From: Pseudomonadota bacterium
Lineage (GTDB): Bacteria > Pseudomonadota > Alphaproteobacteria > Rhizobiales > Pleomorphomonadaceae
Direction of reading: 5' to 3'
NCBI GenBank assembly: GCA_018262505.1
Contig: JAGSYV010000005.1
Coordinates: 35,292 to 99,291 of the forward strand
DNA: 64,000 nucleotides
Numbering within the stretch: position 1 is the first letter of the stretch; each line of letters opens with the position of its first letter. This document shows, one piece after another, positions 1 through 9,663 of this stretch. The translations under genes and the position numbers were made by a program. The notes beneath the pieces were generated by a model. The model was given only the letters and a program-made list of their open reading frames with translations, had not been told where the DNA came from and did no database searches.

Positions 1-190
1 GTTTTGAGCCGGTGGTATGACTACCTGCAGATCGTTTTGGAACTGCGTAGTGGCGCGGCGCATTGCCAGAGATTGCCAGAGAGGGCTACCCGCTTCCCGC
101 CCACCGCAGGTCTGTCCGGCACCATGGGACTGGTATCCATTCGTCGAGCCGTATAAGAAATGGGCGCCTTTTCAATCGCGGTGGCCCCCA

Positions 191-967
191 ATGCTGAAAG
201 CGCGCGTCATCCCCTGCCTCGACGTCAAGGACGGCCGGGTGGTCAAAGGGGTCAACTTTGTCGACCTCATCGACGCCGGCGATCCGGTCGAGGCTGCCGC
301 TGCCTATGATGCGGCCGGTGCCGACGAACTCTGCTTCCTCGACATTACCGCCAGCCACGAGAACCGCGGCACCCTCCTCGACGTGGTCCGCCGGACAGCC
401 GAACGTTGTTTCATGCCGGTGACGGTGGGCGGCGGCGTCCGATCGGTGGAGGACATCCGGGAACTGCTGCTGGCCGGGGCCGACAAGGCATCAATCATGT
501 CGGCCGCCGTGCGCGACCGCGACCTGGTTCGCCGCGCCTCGGAGAAGTTCGGCGACCAGTGCATCGTCGTCGCCATCGACGCCAAGCGCGTCGCGTCGAA
601 CAACGGCAAGCCGCGCTGGGAGGTGTTCACGCATGGCGGCCGGCAGGCGACCGGGATCGACGCCGTCGAATACGCCCAGGAAGTCGTGTCGCTCGGCGCT
701 GGCGAAATCCTGTTGACCTCGATGGATCGCGACGGCACTAAGATCGGCTTCGATCTTGAATTGACTCGCACCATCGCCGACGCGGTATCCGTCCCGGTGA
801 TCGCTTCGGGGGGCGTCGGTACGCTGGACCATCTCGTCGAAGGCATCCGTGACGGACATGCCGGCGCGGTGCTCGCCGCGTCGATCTTTCACTTTGGCAC
901 TTTCACGATCGGCGAGGCCAAGGCGCATCTCGCCGCGGCCGGCGTTCCCGTCCGCCTTCAAGGATGA
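191..967 (+). CDS. hisF: Imidazole glycerol phosphate synthase subunit HisF
   Basis: [23 protein letters not shown]... typical HisF; in-frame ATG at 191 inside ORF 17..967. Confidence 0.97.
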   Translation: MLKARVIPCLDVKDGRVVKGVNFVDLIDAGDPVEAAAAYDAAGADELCFLDITASHENRGTLLDVVRRTAERCFMPVTVGGGVRSVEDIRELLLAGADKASIMSAAVRDRDLVRRASEKFGDQCIVVAIDAKRVASNNGKPRWEVFTHGGRQATGIDAVEYAQEVVSLGAGEILLTSMDRDGTKIGFDLELTRTIADAVSVPVIASGGVGTLDHLVEGIRDGHAGAVLAASIFHFGTFTIGEAKAHLAAAGVPVRLQG

Positions 968-1302
968 ACGGCATGGCTGACAGTATCTTCACGCTTTCCG
1001 ACCTTGAACTGATCGTCGCCGATCGCCTCAAGAACGGGGACGCCACGTCCTACACGCGCAAGCTGGCTGAGAAAGGCCCCGCCAAGGCGGCGCAGAAACT
1101 CGGCGAGGAAGCGGTGGAAACCGTGATCGCCGCCGTTTCGGGAGACGCCGACGCGCTGATCTACGAGTGCGCCGACCTTCTCTATCATCTCGTTGTGGTT
1201 CTGGCGCTCAAGGGTGTGCCGCTCGACGAAGTGCTCGCCGAACTCAAACGTCGCACGGCACAGTCCGGTTTGCAGGAAAAGGCCAGCCGGCCAGCCGACT
1301 GA
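964..1302 (+). CDS. hisE: Phosphoribosyl-ATP pyrophosphatase HisE
   Basis: [22 protein letters not shown]...ADLLYHLVV motif; overlaps hisF stop. Confidence 0.96.
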   Translation: MNGMADSIFTLSDLELIVADRLKNGDATSYTRKLAEKGPAKAAQKLGEEAVETVIAAVSGDADALIYECADLLYHLVVVLALKGVPLDEVLAELKRRTAQSGLQEKASRPAD

Positions 1303-1400
1303 CCTTCGTATCATGGCGCGCCGGCGTTGGCCGGCGGCCGATTCCCGCCACGCATCTGAAATCAGCGGGTCGCCAGACAGCGATCCGGAGACGGTGACGA

Positions 1401-2354
1401 ATGGAACAGTTCGTGCGGAAAGCGCTGTCGCCTTACGAAGTCTATACCCGCGCCGACTGGGCTGTGCTCAGGGCCGGCATGCCGCTGACATTGACGCTCG
1501 ACGATGTGATTCGGCTGCGCTCCCTAAATGACCCGGTGCAGCTTGAAGAGGTGTCCGATATCTTCCTGCCGCTGGCTCGGCTGCTGTCGCTCTATGTCGA
1601 AGCGGCGCAGTCGCTGCATTCGTCGACGCGTCGCTTTCTCGGTCGTTCCGATGCCAAGAAACCGTTCATCATCGGCATTGCCGGCTCGGTCGCCGTCGGC
1701 AAGTCGACTACGGCCCGCATCCTCAGAGCCATGCTGTCGCGTTGGCCGTCGTCGCCGAAGGTTGACCTCGTCACCACCGACGGGTTCCTGTTTCCCAACG
1801 CGGTGCTGCGCGAAGAAGGGCTGATGGAAAAAAAGGGCTTTCCGGAAAGCTATGACCGGGCGGCGCTGCTTTCCTTCCTCACCGATATCAAGGCCGGCAA
1901 GCCGAATGTCTGGGCGCCGGTCTACTCCCATCTCGTCTACGACATCGTGCCAGACGAACGAATTGTCGTCGACCAGCCGGACATCCTGATTCTCGAGGGG
2001 CTTAACGTCCTGCAGACGGGCAAACTGCCGCGCGACGGGCGGGGCATCCCGTTCGTCTCCGATTTCTTCGACTTTTCGATCTTTATCGATGCCGACGAGG
2101 CCGACCTTCAGCGTTGGTACGTCGAGCGCTTCCTCCGCCTCAGGCAGACCGCTTTCCGCGACCCGCAGTCCTACTTCCGTCGCTACGCCGAAATCTCCGA
2201 GGAGGAGGCGCTGGAAATCGCCCTCGGCCTTTGGACGCGCATCAATCTCGCCAATCTCCGCGAGAACATTCAGCCGACCCGCCTCCGGGCCGACCTGGTG
2301 TTGCGCAAGAGCACCAACCACGCCATCGAGCAGGTGATGCTCAGGAAACTGTGA
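1401..2354 (+). CDS. coaA: Type I pantothenate kinase
   Basis: [18 protein letters not shown]-loop, [13 protein letters not shown]; 317 aa; downstream of hisE as in many Rhizobiales. Confidence 0.96.
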   Translation: MEQFVRKALSPYEVYTRADWAVLRAGMPLTLTLDDVIRLRSLNDPVQLEEVSDIFLPLARLLSLYVEAAQSLHSSTRRFLGRSDAKKPFIIGIAGSVAVGKSTTARILRAMLSRWPSSPKVDLVTTDGFLFPNAVLREEGLMEKKGFPESYDRAALLSFLTDIKAGKPNVWAPVYSHLVYDIVPDERIVVDQPDILILEGLNVLQTGKLPRDGRGIPFVSDFFDFSIFIDADEADLQRWYVERFLRLRQTAFRDPQSYFRRYAEISEEEALEIALGLWTRINLANLRENIQPTRLRADLVLRKSTNHAIEQVMLRKL

Positions 2355-2408
2355 CCGAAGCCATGCGGGTTGAGATCCTCCGCCGTCGCGGAAGATCTCA
2401 TTGAGAGT

Positions 2409-2513
2409 CTAGAGCGACAAGCGTTCTGACGAACGCAAATCGTTGCTCTAGGTCCTTGTTGTCGCATTGTTTTTGCGGAAAACCGGTTTCCACTTTTCCG
2501 CACTATGCTCTAG
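2409..2513. repeat. Structured intergenic palindromic repeat, copy A
   Basis: CTAGAGCGAC..GCGTTC-tgac-GAACGC..GTTGCTCTAG hairpin followed by GCGGAAAA-ccggtttccac-TTTTCCGC hairpin; same architecture as copy B at 18453. Confidence 0.8.
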
Positions 2514-3655
2514 GCCGAGTAAACCTTGGCGCCGGCGATCCAGGTCGACTTGAGGTCGAAATCCTTGGTCAGCATTAGGAAATCCGCATCGAACCCGTGC
2601 GCGACCCTGCCCTTGCGCTGTCCTATGCGCATCGCTTCGGCCGGATAGACGGTGGCCATGCGGATCGCCTCGTCGAAGCCGATGTCGAAATGCTCGGCGG
2701 CATAGCGCACCGAGGAAAGCATATCGATGTCGGCGCCGGCCAGCGTGCTGTCGGCGAGGGCCAGGCGACCGTCGCGCCGGAAAATGGTACGGCCGTTGAG
2801 CTCGAAATCAGGCAGATCGGTGCCGATGGTCAACATGGCATCGGTGACGAGGAACAGCCGGCCAGGTCCGCGCTTTGCCCTGAGGGCTATCCGCGCCGCC
2901 GCCGGGTGCACGTGAATGCCATCGGCGATGAGCCCGGCGGAGATACCGCTGTCGAGGACCGCGCCGACCATGCCGGGGCTACGGTGACCGAGCGGGCTCA
3001 TGGCGTTGAAGAGATGCGTCGCGGTGGTGGCGCCGGCGGCGATATAGGCGAGCGCCGTTTCGTAATCGCAGTCGGTATGACCGAGACTGACGATGCCGCC
3101 CGCCGCGGCAAGGCGTTGGACCGCATCGATTGGCGTCGTTTCGGGAGCAACGGTCAGCATCGTCGGGCCGCCATCGGAGAGGACACCGAGGAGTTCCCTG
3201 ATGTCCGCCTCTTCCATCGGCCGCACATAGGCCGCGGCATGGACACCCCGTTTGGCGGCGGAGAGATGCGGCCCTTCGAGGTGAAGACCGAGAAAGCCAG
3301 GCACGCCCGCCGCCCGCGCCGCCTTCCCGGCGGCAATCGCCGCGGTGCGGGTTTCGCGGCGGTCGGTGATCAAGGTCGGCAACAGCGCCGTCGTGCCAAA
3401 GCGGGCATGAGCGGCGCAGATGCGCTCGATGGTGGGAACGCTCGGTTCGTCGTTGAAGTTGATGCCGCCGCCGCCATTGACTTGCAGATCAATGAAACCG
3501 GGGACGACGAGAAGGCCGCCGGCATCAATCACCTCGGCTCCGGCCGGCACATTGGCGGCAGGAACGAAGCGACCGTCGACCACAGCGATCTTTGCATCGT
3601 CGCGCCAGGTATCGCCGTCGAACAAGCGGGCACCGCGAATGAGAAGAGCGGACAT
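2510..3655 (-). CDS. nagA: N-acetylglucosamine-6-phosphate deacetylase
   Basis: GFIDLQVNGGGGINFND, HLEGPHLS, LGHTDCDYE, THLFNAMSPL; start taken at MSALLIRGARLFDGD (ORF extends to 3685). Confidence 0.93.
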   Translation of the reverse strand: MSALLIRGARLFDGDTWRDDAKIAVVDGRFVPAANVPAGAEVIDAGGLLVVPGFIDLQVNGGGGINFNDEPSVPTIERICAAHARFGTTALLPTLITDRRETRTAAIAAGKAARAAGVPGFLGLHLEGPHLSAAKRGVHAAAYVRPMEEADIRELLGVLSDGGPTMLTVAPETTPIDAVQRLAAAGGIVSLGHTDCDYETALAYIAAGATTATHLFNAMSPLGHRSPGMVGAVLDSGISAGLIADGIHVHPAAARIALRAKRGPGRLFLVTDAMLTIGTDLPDFELNGRTIFRRDGRLALADSTLAGADIDMLSSVRYAAEHFDIGFDEAIRMATVYPAEAMRIGQRKGRVAHGFDADFLMLTKDFDLKSTWIAGAKVYSA

Positions 3656-3681
3656 AGGAACGTCTCCTTGATGGTGACGGG

Positions 3682-4446
3682 TCAAGACTGAGGGAGCGTC
3701 AGCTCGGCGACGAAGTCGTAGGCGTCAGCCCGATAAAGCGACCGGGTGAATTCAACCACTCGGCCGGAAGCGAGATAGGAAATGCGTTCGATGGAAAGGC
3801 CGGCGTCGCCGGCTTGCACGCCGAGCAATGCCGCATCCTGCCCGCGAATATTGCAGGCGGAAATGCGTTGTACGGCGCGTACCGGTCGATAGCCACTCTT
3901 GGCCAGCACTTCATAAAGCGAACCGTCCACCGAGCCAGGATCAGGCAAGACATCGGCCGACAGCGACGCTCGTTCGAGCGCAAGCGGCAGGTCATTGGCG
4001 ATCCGGAGACGCTCGAGCCGGGCGACACGACCGCCACCGGCCAGACCAAGCATCATCGCCTCCTCCGGTGACGGCAAGTGCAGCCCCCGATCAAGCCAGC
4101 GGGAGCTGGCTTTGAGGCCGCGCCGCGCCATGTCTTCGGTGAAGGACGTGAGCAGGGAGAGCGATTGCTCCACGCGCTGCACCGGCTTCACGACAAAGGT
4201 ACCGGAGCCATGTCGGCGCGTCAGCAGACCGGCCTCGACCAGATCGTCCACCGCCTTGCGGACGGTGACGCGGCTGATACTGGCAAAATCGGCGATCTCG
4301 CGCTCCGGCGGCAGCGCGTCGCCGTGTTTCAATCGGCCGTCGTTGATTGCGGCCTCGATGGCCTGTCGGAGCTTCATGTAGAGCGGCCCGGTGCCGGAGG
4401 CCTGCAAATGCTCGGGTGAAAGGATGTTGGAGATTTCGCCGCTCAT
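3682..4446 (-). CDS. GntR family (HutC/UTRA) transcriptional regulator
   Basis: DALPPEREIADFASISRVTVRKAVDDLVEAGLLTRRHGSGTFV wHTH plus UTRA C-terminus. Confidence 0.93.
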   Translation of the reverse strand: MSGEISNILSPEHLQASGTGPLYMKLRQAIEAAINDGRLKHGDALPPEREIADFASISRVTVRKAVDDLVEAGLLTRRHGSGTFVVKPVQRVEQSLSLLTSFTEDMARRGLKASSRWLDRGLHLPSPEEAMMLGLAGGGRVARLERLRIANDLPLALERASLSADVLPDPGSVDGSLYEVLAKSGYRPVRAVQRISACNIRGQDAALLGVQAGDAGLSIERISYLASGRVVEFTRSLYRADAYDFVAELTLPQS

Positions 4447-5327
4447 GCGTTTCCTCCCCCGCGTCCGAGGAAGTGCCGGACGGCAAGCGCCACTGCTCCG
4501 GCCAGCGCATTGCCGGCGGGCGTCACCAGAAGGGGCCGATGCCGCTCGGCAAGGTAAGGCGGATAGAGCGGCGCGAGGCCGCCCAGAAGCGCGATGCGAT
4601 CCGCGCCGTCGGTGACGATACGGTCGAATGCCAGGTCGACAGACCCGGCCGCCTGCCGGACGACGTCAAGCCCAACGGGATCCCCCTTCTCGGCGGCCAT
4701 GAAGACGGCCGGTGCGAAACGACCGAAATCGCCCGGGGGCGCCGTTCGGGCAAACTCGACCATTGGACCGGGCGCCCCGCCGAACTCGGCAATCAACCGC
4801 TCGGTGAGCGGCGAGGCGGCAATGATGCGATCATGAGCGAGCAGCGTCGCAGCAAGTGCCGCCCGGCCGAGGCTGGCGCCGGACCCGAAGTCGCCGATGA
4901 CAAAGCCCCATCCGCCATAGGAGCGGACCGTTTCGCCCTGACGGGCAAAAAAGATCGAGCCTGTTCCAAGGATGGCCACGGCACCGTCACCGTCACCGAT
5001 GGCACCCTCGAGAGCAATGAGGCCATCGGACACGACCTCCACCCGACTGGCCGGCAAAGACGCGGTGATGAAGGCGCCGGTATCGCCAACATTGCTGCCG
5101 GCAAGGCCTAACAGCACGCCGGAACGTTGAAGCGCGTTCTTGTCCAGGCCCGCGGCAGCGACAGCTGCGTCGATGGCGACCCGAATATTGGCAAGCGAGC
5201 CGACGCGATCGCTCAACACATTGGCGGCTCCGCCCGCGCCAGTGGCAAGGACGCGCCCATGTCGGTCCGCCACTGCCGCCCGGCAGCCGGTTCCGCCTCC
5301 ATCGACGCCAATCACGAAATCCACCAT
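4443..5327 (-). CDS. BadF/BadG/BcrA/BcrD ATPase family protein, probable N-acetylglucosamine kinase
   Basis: MVDFVIGVDGGGTGCRAAVAD phosphate-binding motif; LGTGS, GDFGSGA. Confidence 0.88.
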   Translation of the reverse strand: MVDFVIGVDGGGTGCRAAVADRHGRVLATGAGGAANVLSDRVGSLANIRVAIDAAVAAAGLDKNALQRSGVLLGLAGSNVGDTGAFITASLPASRVEVVSDGLIALEGAIGDGDGAVAILGTGSIFFARQGETVRSYGGWGFVIGDFGSGASLGRAALAATLLAHDRIIAASPLTERLIAEFGGAPGPMVEFARTAPPGDFGRFAPAVFMAAEKGDPVGLDVVRQAAGSVDLAFDRIVTDGADRIALLGGLAPLYPPYLAERHRPLLVTPAGNALAGAVALAVRHFLGRGGGNA

Positions 5328-5351
5328 CGCGCCCTCCGTCCCTCGACACTA

Positions 5352-5369
5352 CCAAAAAAATACCATTTG
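5352..5369 (+). promoter_or_regulatory. Candidate operator half 1, CCAAAAAAATACCATTTG
   Basis: 15/18 match to the reverse complement of 5513..5530 in the same divergent intergenic region. Confidence 0.4.
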
Positions 5370-5512
5370 CCAATCGGCATATTGGTGGAACTCCGAGCTT
5401 TTTTGCTAAGTTCCCATTATCAAATTGATTTCAAATACCAAATTCATTTCTACCGCGTATTGCCAAGATGCCATCTCAGTAAAAATGAACGATTTATGAT
5501 TGCCCCTCTGGA

Positions 5513-5530
5513 CAAGTGGTAGCTTTTTGG
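5513..5530 (-). promoter_or_regulatory. Candidate operator half 2, CCAAAAAGCTACCACTTG (minus strand)
   Basis: Inverted partner of 5352..5369. Confidence 0.4.
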
Positions 5531-5558
5531 CATTATTGCCGTAGTGGGGAGTGGCATA

Positions 5559-6461
5559 ATGACGGCAAAGCTCGGCACCGAGGATCGCGACAGCCATGCG
5601 AAAGGGTTCGACACCCTGTCGCCGACGCGGATACTCGAAGTGCTGGCCGCAGCCCAGGCCACCGCTGCCCGCAGCGTCGAGGCAGCTATTCCCGCCATTG
5701 CCCAAGCTTCCAACCTCGCGGCGAGAACGCTGGCGTCGGGCCATCGCCTCGCCTATGTCGGCGCCGGAAGCTCCGGCCTGATGGCTCTGGCCGATTGCCT
5801 GGAACTGCCTGGCACGTATGGCATCGGCATCGATGAGGCTATCGTCATCCTGGCCGGTGGTCGCGATAGCCTCGTCGACATGCTGGGAGTGGGCGAGGAT
5901 AACGTTGAGGCCGGCGCCGCCGACCTCGCAGCGACCGGCATCGGACAGGGCGACTGCGTGATTGCCGTCTCTGCGTCCGGCTCGACGCCCTACACGCTGG
6001 CCGCCGCTCGCGCCGCCAAGGAACGGGGCGCCGCGATCATCGGCATTGCCAACAACGAGGGCGCGCCGCTGCTTCTCGCGTCCGACGTGGCGGTGCTGCT
6101 GAAGACTCCGCCCGAGATCATATCCGGTTCGACCCGCATGGGTGCTGCCACCGCGCAGAAGATTGCCCTCAACATGCTGTCGACGCTGATGGCCGTCCAC
6201 CTCGGCCACGTTCATGACGGCCATATGGTCAACGTCCGGGCTGACAACGAAAAGCTCAGGTCGCGAGCTGCCCGCATCGTGACAGATATCACCGGAATTC
6301 CGACCGACACGGCAACAGGGCTCCTTCGGGAGAGCCGTGGCTCGGTCAAACACGCCATTCTGCTCGCCGCCGGCGCGGGAGATATCGAGACGGCGGATGC
6401 CGCTCTCGTCGAGGCCGGCCAAAACCTGCGTCGGGCGATGTCGCTCGTCGCAAAATCATAA
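5559..6461 (+). CDS. murQ: N-acetylmuramic acid 6-phosphate etherase
   Basis: SIS-domain protein: YVGAGSSGLMALADCLELPGTYG, ISASGSTPYT-like, GSTRMGAATAQKIALNMLST; ORF 5544..6461. Confidence 0.88.
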   Translation: MTAKLGTEDRDSHAKGFDTLSPTRILEVLAAAQATAARSVEAAIPAIAQASNLAARTLASGHRLAYVGAGSSGLMALADCLELPGTYGIGIDEAIVILAGGRDSLVDMLGVGEDNVEAGAADLAATGIGQGDCVIAVSASGSTPYTLAAARAAKERGAAIIGIANNEGAPLLLASDVAVLLKTPPEIISGSTRMGAATAQKIALNMLSTLMAVHLGHVHDGHMVNVRADNEKLRSRAARIVTDITGIPTDTATGLLRESRGSVKHAILLAAGAGDIETADAALVEAGQNLRRAMSLVAKS

Positions 6462-6510
6462 TCGGGGTTCTCAACGCGCGTCTTCGAGCGCGAACAAAGG
6501 GAGACGGACG

Positions 6511-7767
6511 ATGTATCGTACTACGTTGCAGGGTATCCTGCTGGCATCGAGCATCCTGGCCGGCGTCGGCACGGCCATGGCGGCCGACGTCACGCTCAAC
6601 ATCGAGAGCTGGCGCAACGACGACCTGCAGATCTGGCAGGAAAAGATCATTCCGGCCTTCGAGGCCAAGCATCCGGGCATCAAGCTCACTTTCTCGCCGA
6701 GCGCGCCGACCGAGTATAATGCGGCGCTCAACGCCAAGCTCGACGCCGGCTCGGCCGGCGACCTCGTTGCCTGCCGGCCGTTCGACACATCGCTGCAGTT
6801 GTTCGACAAGGGCAAGCTCGAGGACCTCACCGGCCTCGAAGGCATGAAGAACTTCTCGGAAGTCGCCAAGGCGGCCTGGACCACCGACGACGGCAAGAAG
6901 ACCTTCTGCGTCCCGATGGCGTCGGTCATCCACGGCTTCATCTACAATAAGGACGCCTTCGCGAAGGCCGGCGTCGAGGTGCCGAAGACCGTCGACCAGT
7001 TCTTCGCGGCTCTCGACAAGATCAAGGCCGACGGTACCTACGTCCCCATGGCCATGGGCACCAAGGACATGTGGGAAGCCGCCACGATGGGCTACCAGAA
7101 CATCGGTCCGACCTATTGGAAGGGCGAGGAAGGCCGCAAGGCACTGATCGCCGGTACGCAGAAGCTGACCGACGATCCGTGGGTCGAGCCCCTCCGCGTG
7201 CTCGCCAAGTGGAAGCCCTATCTCGGCGACGGTTTCGAGGCCCAGACCTACCCGGACAGCCAGAACCTGTTCACGCTCGGCCGCGCCGCCATCTACCCGG
7301 CCGGCTCGTGGGAGATCTCGCTGTTCAACACCGCCGGCCTGAAGCTCGGCGCCTTCCCGCCGCCGGTCGTGAAAGACGGAGACACCTGCTACATCTCCGA
7401 CCATAACGACATCGCCATGGGCCTCAATGCGGCCAGCAAGCACAAGGACGAGGCCAAGGTCTTCCTCGACTGGGTCGCCTCGCCCGAGTTCGCCTCGATC
7501 TATGCCAACGCGCTGCCGGGCTTCTTCAGCCTGAACTCGACGGCGGTCGAGATGAGCGACCCGCTGGCCAAGGAGTTCGTCTCCTGGCGCGAGAAGTGCA
7601 AGCCGACCATCCGCTCGACCTACCAGATCCTGTCGCGCGGCACGCCCAATCTCGAGAACGAGACCTGGACGGAAACGGCCAACGTCATCAACGGCACCGA
7701 CACGCCGGAAGCCGCTGCCAAGAAGCTGCAGGACGGCCTCGACAGCTGGTACAAGCCCGCCAAGTGA
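6511..7767 (+). CDS. ABC transporter extracellular sugar-binding protein
   Basis: Signal peptide MYRTTLQGILLASSILAGVGTAMAA then family-1 solute-binding protein. Confidence 0.92.
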   Translation: MYRTTLQGILLASSILAGVGTAMAADVTLNIESWRNDDLQIWQEKIIPAFEAKHPGIKLTFSPSAPTEYNAALNAKLDAGSAGDLVACRPFDTSLQLFDKGKLEDLTGLEGMKNFSEVAKAAWTTDDGKKTFCVPMASVIHGFIYNKDAFAKAGVEVPKTVDQFFAALDKIKADGTYVPMAMGTKDMWEAATMGYQNIGPTYWKGEEGRKALIAGTQKLTDDPWVEPLRVLAKWKPYLGDGFEAQTYPDSQNLFTLGRAAIYPAGSWEISLFNTAGLKLGAFPPPVVKDGDTCYISDHNDIAMGLNAASKHKDEAKVFLDWVASPEFASIYANALPGFFSLNSTAVEMSDPLAKEFVSWREKCKPTIRSTYQILSRGTPNLENETWTETANVINGTDTPEAAAKKLQDGLDSWYKPAK

Positions 7768-7780
7768 TGTGAAACGCGGC

Positions 7781-7804
7781 GACGGCGCGGCTTTCCGCGC
7801 CGTC
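7781..7804 (+). terminator. Intercistronic hairpin (possible attenuator)
   Basis: GACGGCGCGG-cttt-CCGCGCCGTC followed by gtttcc, between binding protein and permease genes. Confidence 0.5.
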
Positions 7805-7860
7805 GTTTCCTCCGCCCTTCGGCGCTTCGCCGGCAGGCTGCCGGCGCTACAGAGATCGAC

Positions 7861-8811
7861 ATGACCGACCTTGCATCCGAACAGGGCACGGAAGCCGCGC
7901 GGCGGCGACCGCGGCGCTGGCATATCCTCGTCTTCCTCGCCCCTGCCGTCGTCATCTACACGGCGGTGATGATCCTGCCGCTGTTCGAGACGCTGCGGCA
8001 GTCGTTCTTCAATACCGTCAACGGCGAGCACGTCTTCGTCGGTTTTGCCAATTTTGCGACACTGTTCGGCGATCCGCGCTGGTCGGCGGATTTCTGGAAC
8101 GCGCTGCGCAACAACTTCATTTTCTTTCTGATCCACATGGCGGTGCAGAATCCGATCGGTGTCGCGCTCGCCGCGCTGCTGTCGCTGCCGGGCTTGAGGT
8201 TCGCCGCCTTCTACCGCACCGCCTTCTTCCTGCCGACGCTGCTTTCCTTCGTCATCGTCGGCTTCATCTGGAAGCTGATCCTGTCGCCGATCTGGGGCGT
8301 CGCGCCCTGGCTGATGGACCTCGTCGGCCTGAAGGCGCTGTTTGCGCCCTGGCTCGGCAAGCCCAGCTCGGCGCTGATCACCGTGTCGCTGGTCTCGGTT
8401 TGGCAGTTCATCGGCATACCCATGATGCTGATCTACGCCGCGCTTCTCAACATCCCCGAGGAAGTCATCGAGGCGGCCGAAATCGACGGCATTACCGGTT
8501 GGGGCCAGTTCTTCAAGATCAAGCTGCCGCTGGTGCTGCCGGCCATCGGCATCATCTCGATCCTGACCTTCGTCGGCAACTTCAACGCCTTCGACCTCGT
8601 CTACACCATGCAGGGCGCGCTGGCCGGACCAAACGGGGCGACCGACATTCTCGGCACCTTCCTCTACCGCACCTTCTTCGGCTTCCAGCTGCAGCTCGGC
8701 GACCCCTCGATGGGGGCCACCATCGCCACCATCATGTTCCTGATCATTCTCACCGGCGTCTGCATCTATCTGTTCGGCGTCCAGCGGCGCATCCGCCGCT
8801 ATCAGTTCTGA
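7861..8811 (+). CDS. Sugar ABC transporter permease
   Basis: Multiple TM helices; EAAEIDGITGWGQFFKIKLPLVLPAI EAA loop. Confidence 0.93.
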   Translation: MTDLASEQGTEAARRRPRRWHILVFLAPAVVIYTAVMILPLFETLRQSFFNTVNGEHVFVGFANFATLFGDPRWSADFWNALRNNFIFFLIHMAVQNPIGVALAALLSLPGLRFAAFYRTAFFLPTLLSFVIVGFIWKLILSPIWGVAPWLMDLVGLKALFAPWLGKPSSALITVSLVSVWQFIGIPMMLIYAALLNIPEEVIEAAEIDGITGWGQFFKIKLPLVLPAIGIISILTFVGNFNAFDLVYTMQGALAGPNGATDILGTFLYRTFFGFQLQLGDPSMGATIATIMFLIILTGVCIYLFGVQRRIRRYQF

Positions 8812-8823
8812 CGGGAGGGGCGG

Positions 8824-9663
8824 ATGTCCAAGGCAAGACACTCAACGCTGCGCACCAGCCTCGTCCATGTGGCGCTGATCGCCTACACCCTGGTGGCACT
8901 GTTCCCGGTGTTTCTCACCATCGTCAACTCGTTCAAGAGCAAGCAGGCGATCTTCGGCCAGCCGCTGCGCCTGCCCGGTCCGTCGACCTTCAGCCTGATC
9001 GGTTACGAGACGGTGCTGAAACAGGGCGATTTCATCACCTATTTTGAAAACAGCACCATCGTCACGGTCGTCTCGATCTTCCTGGTGCTGCTGTTCGGCG
9101 CCATGGCGGCCTTTGCTCTCTCCGAATACCGCTTTCGGGGCAACACGCTGATGGGGCTTTACCTTGCCATCGGCATCATGATCCCGATCCGCCTCGGCAC
9201 AGTGGCGCTGCTGCAGGGCATGGTCGCGAGCGGACTCGTCAACACGCTGACCGCCCTGGTGCTGGTCTACACGGCGCAGGGGCTGCCGCTCGCCGTCTTC
9301 ATCCTGTCGGAATTCATGCGGACGGTTTCGGACGATCTCAAGAATGCCGGCCGCATCGACGGCCTCAGCGAATACGCCATCTTCTTCCGTCTGGTGCTGC
9401 CGCTGGTTCGTCCGTCCATGGCGACGGTGGCCGTGTTCACCATGATCCCGATCTGGAACGACCTGTGGTTCCCGTTGATCCTCGCCCCAAGTGAGGCCAC
9501 CAAGACGGTGACGCTCGGCGCGCAGCTGTTCATCGGCCAGTTCGTGACCAACTGGAACGCCGTTCTGGCAGCGCTGTCGCTGGCCATTTTCCCGGTGCTC
9601 ATCCTCTACGTCATCTTCTCGCGGCAACTGATCCGCGGCATCACCTCGGGAGCGGTCAAATGA
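8824..9663 (+). CDS. Carbohydrate ABC transporter permease
   Basis: Multiple TM helices; NAGRIDGLSEYAIFFRLVLPLVRPSM EAA loop. Confidence 0.93.
   Translation: MSKARHSTLRTSLVHVALIAYTLVALFPVFLTIVNSFKSKQAIFGQPLRLPGPSTFSLIGYETVLKQGDFITYFENSTIVTVVSIFLVLLFGAMAAFALSEYRFRGNTLMGLYLAIGIMIPIRLGTVALLQGMVASGLVNTLTALVLVYTAQGLPLAVFILSEFMRTVSDDLKNAGRIDGLSEYAIFFRLVLPLVRPSMATVAVFTMIPIWNDLWFPLILAPSEATKTVTLGAQLFIGQFVTNWNAVLAALSLAIFPVLILYVIFSRQLIRGITSGAVK

Noticed and set aside
6346-8841. 831-aa minus-strand ORF
   Set aside because: Antisense to the sugar ABC genes, composition typical of a shadow ORF, no recognisable domain.
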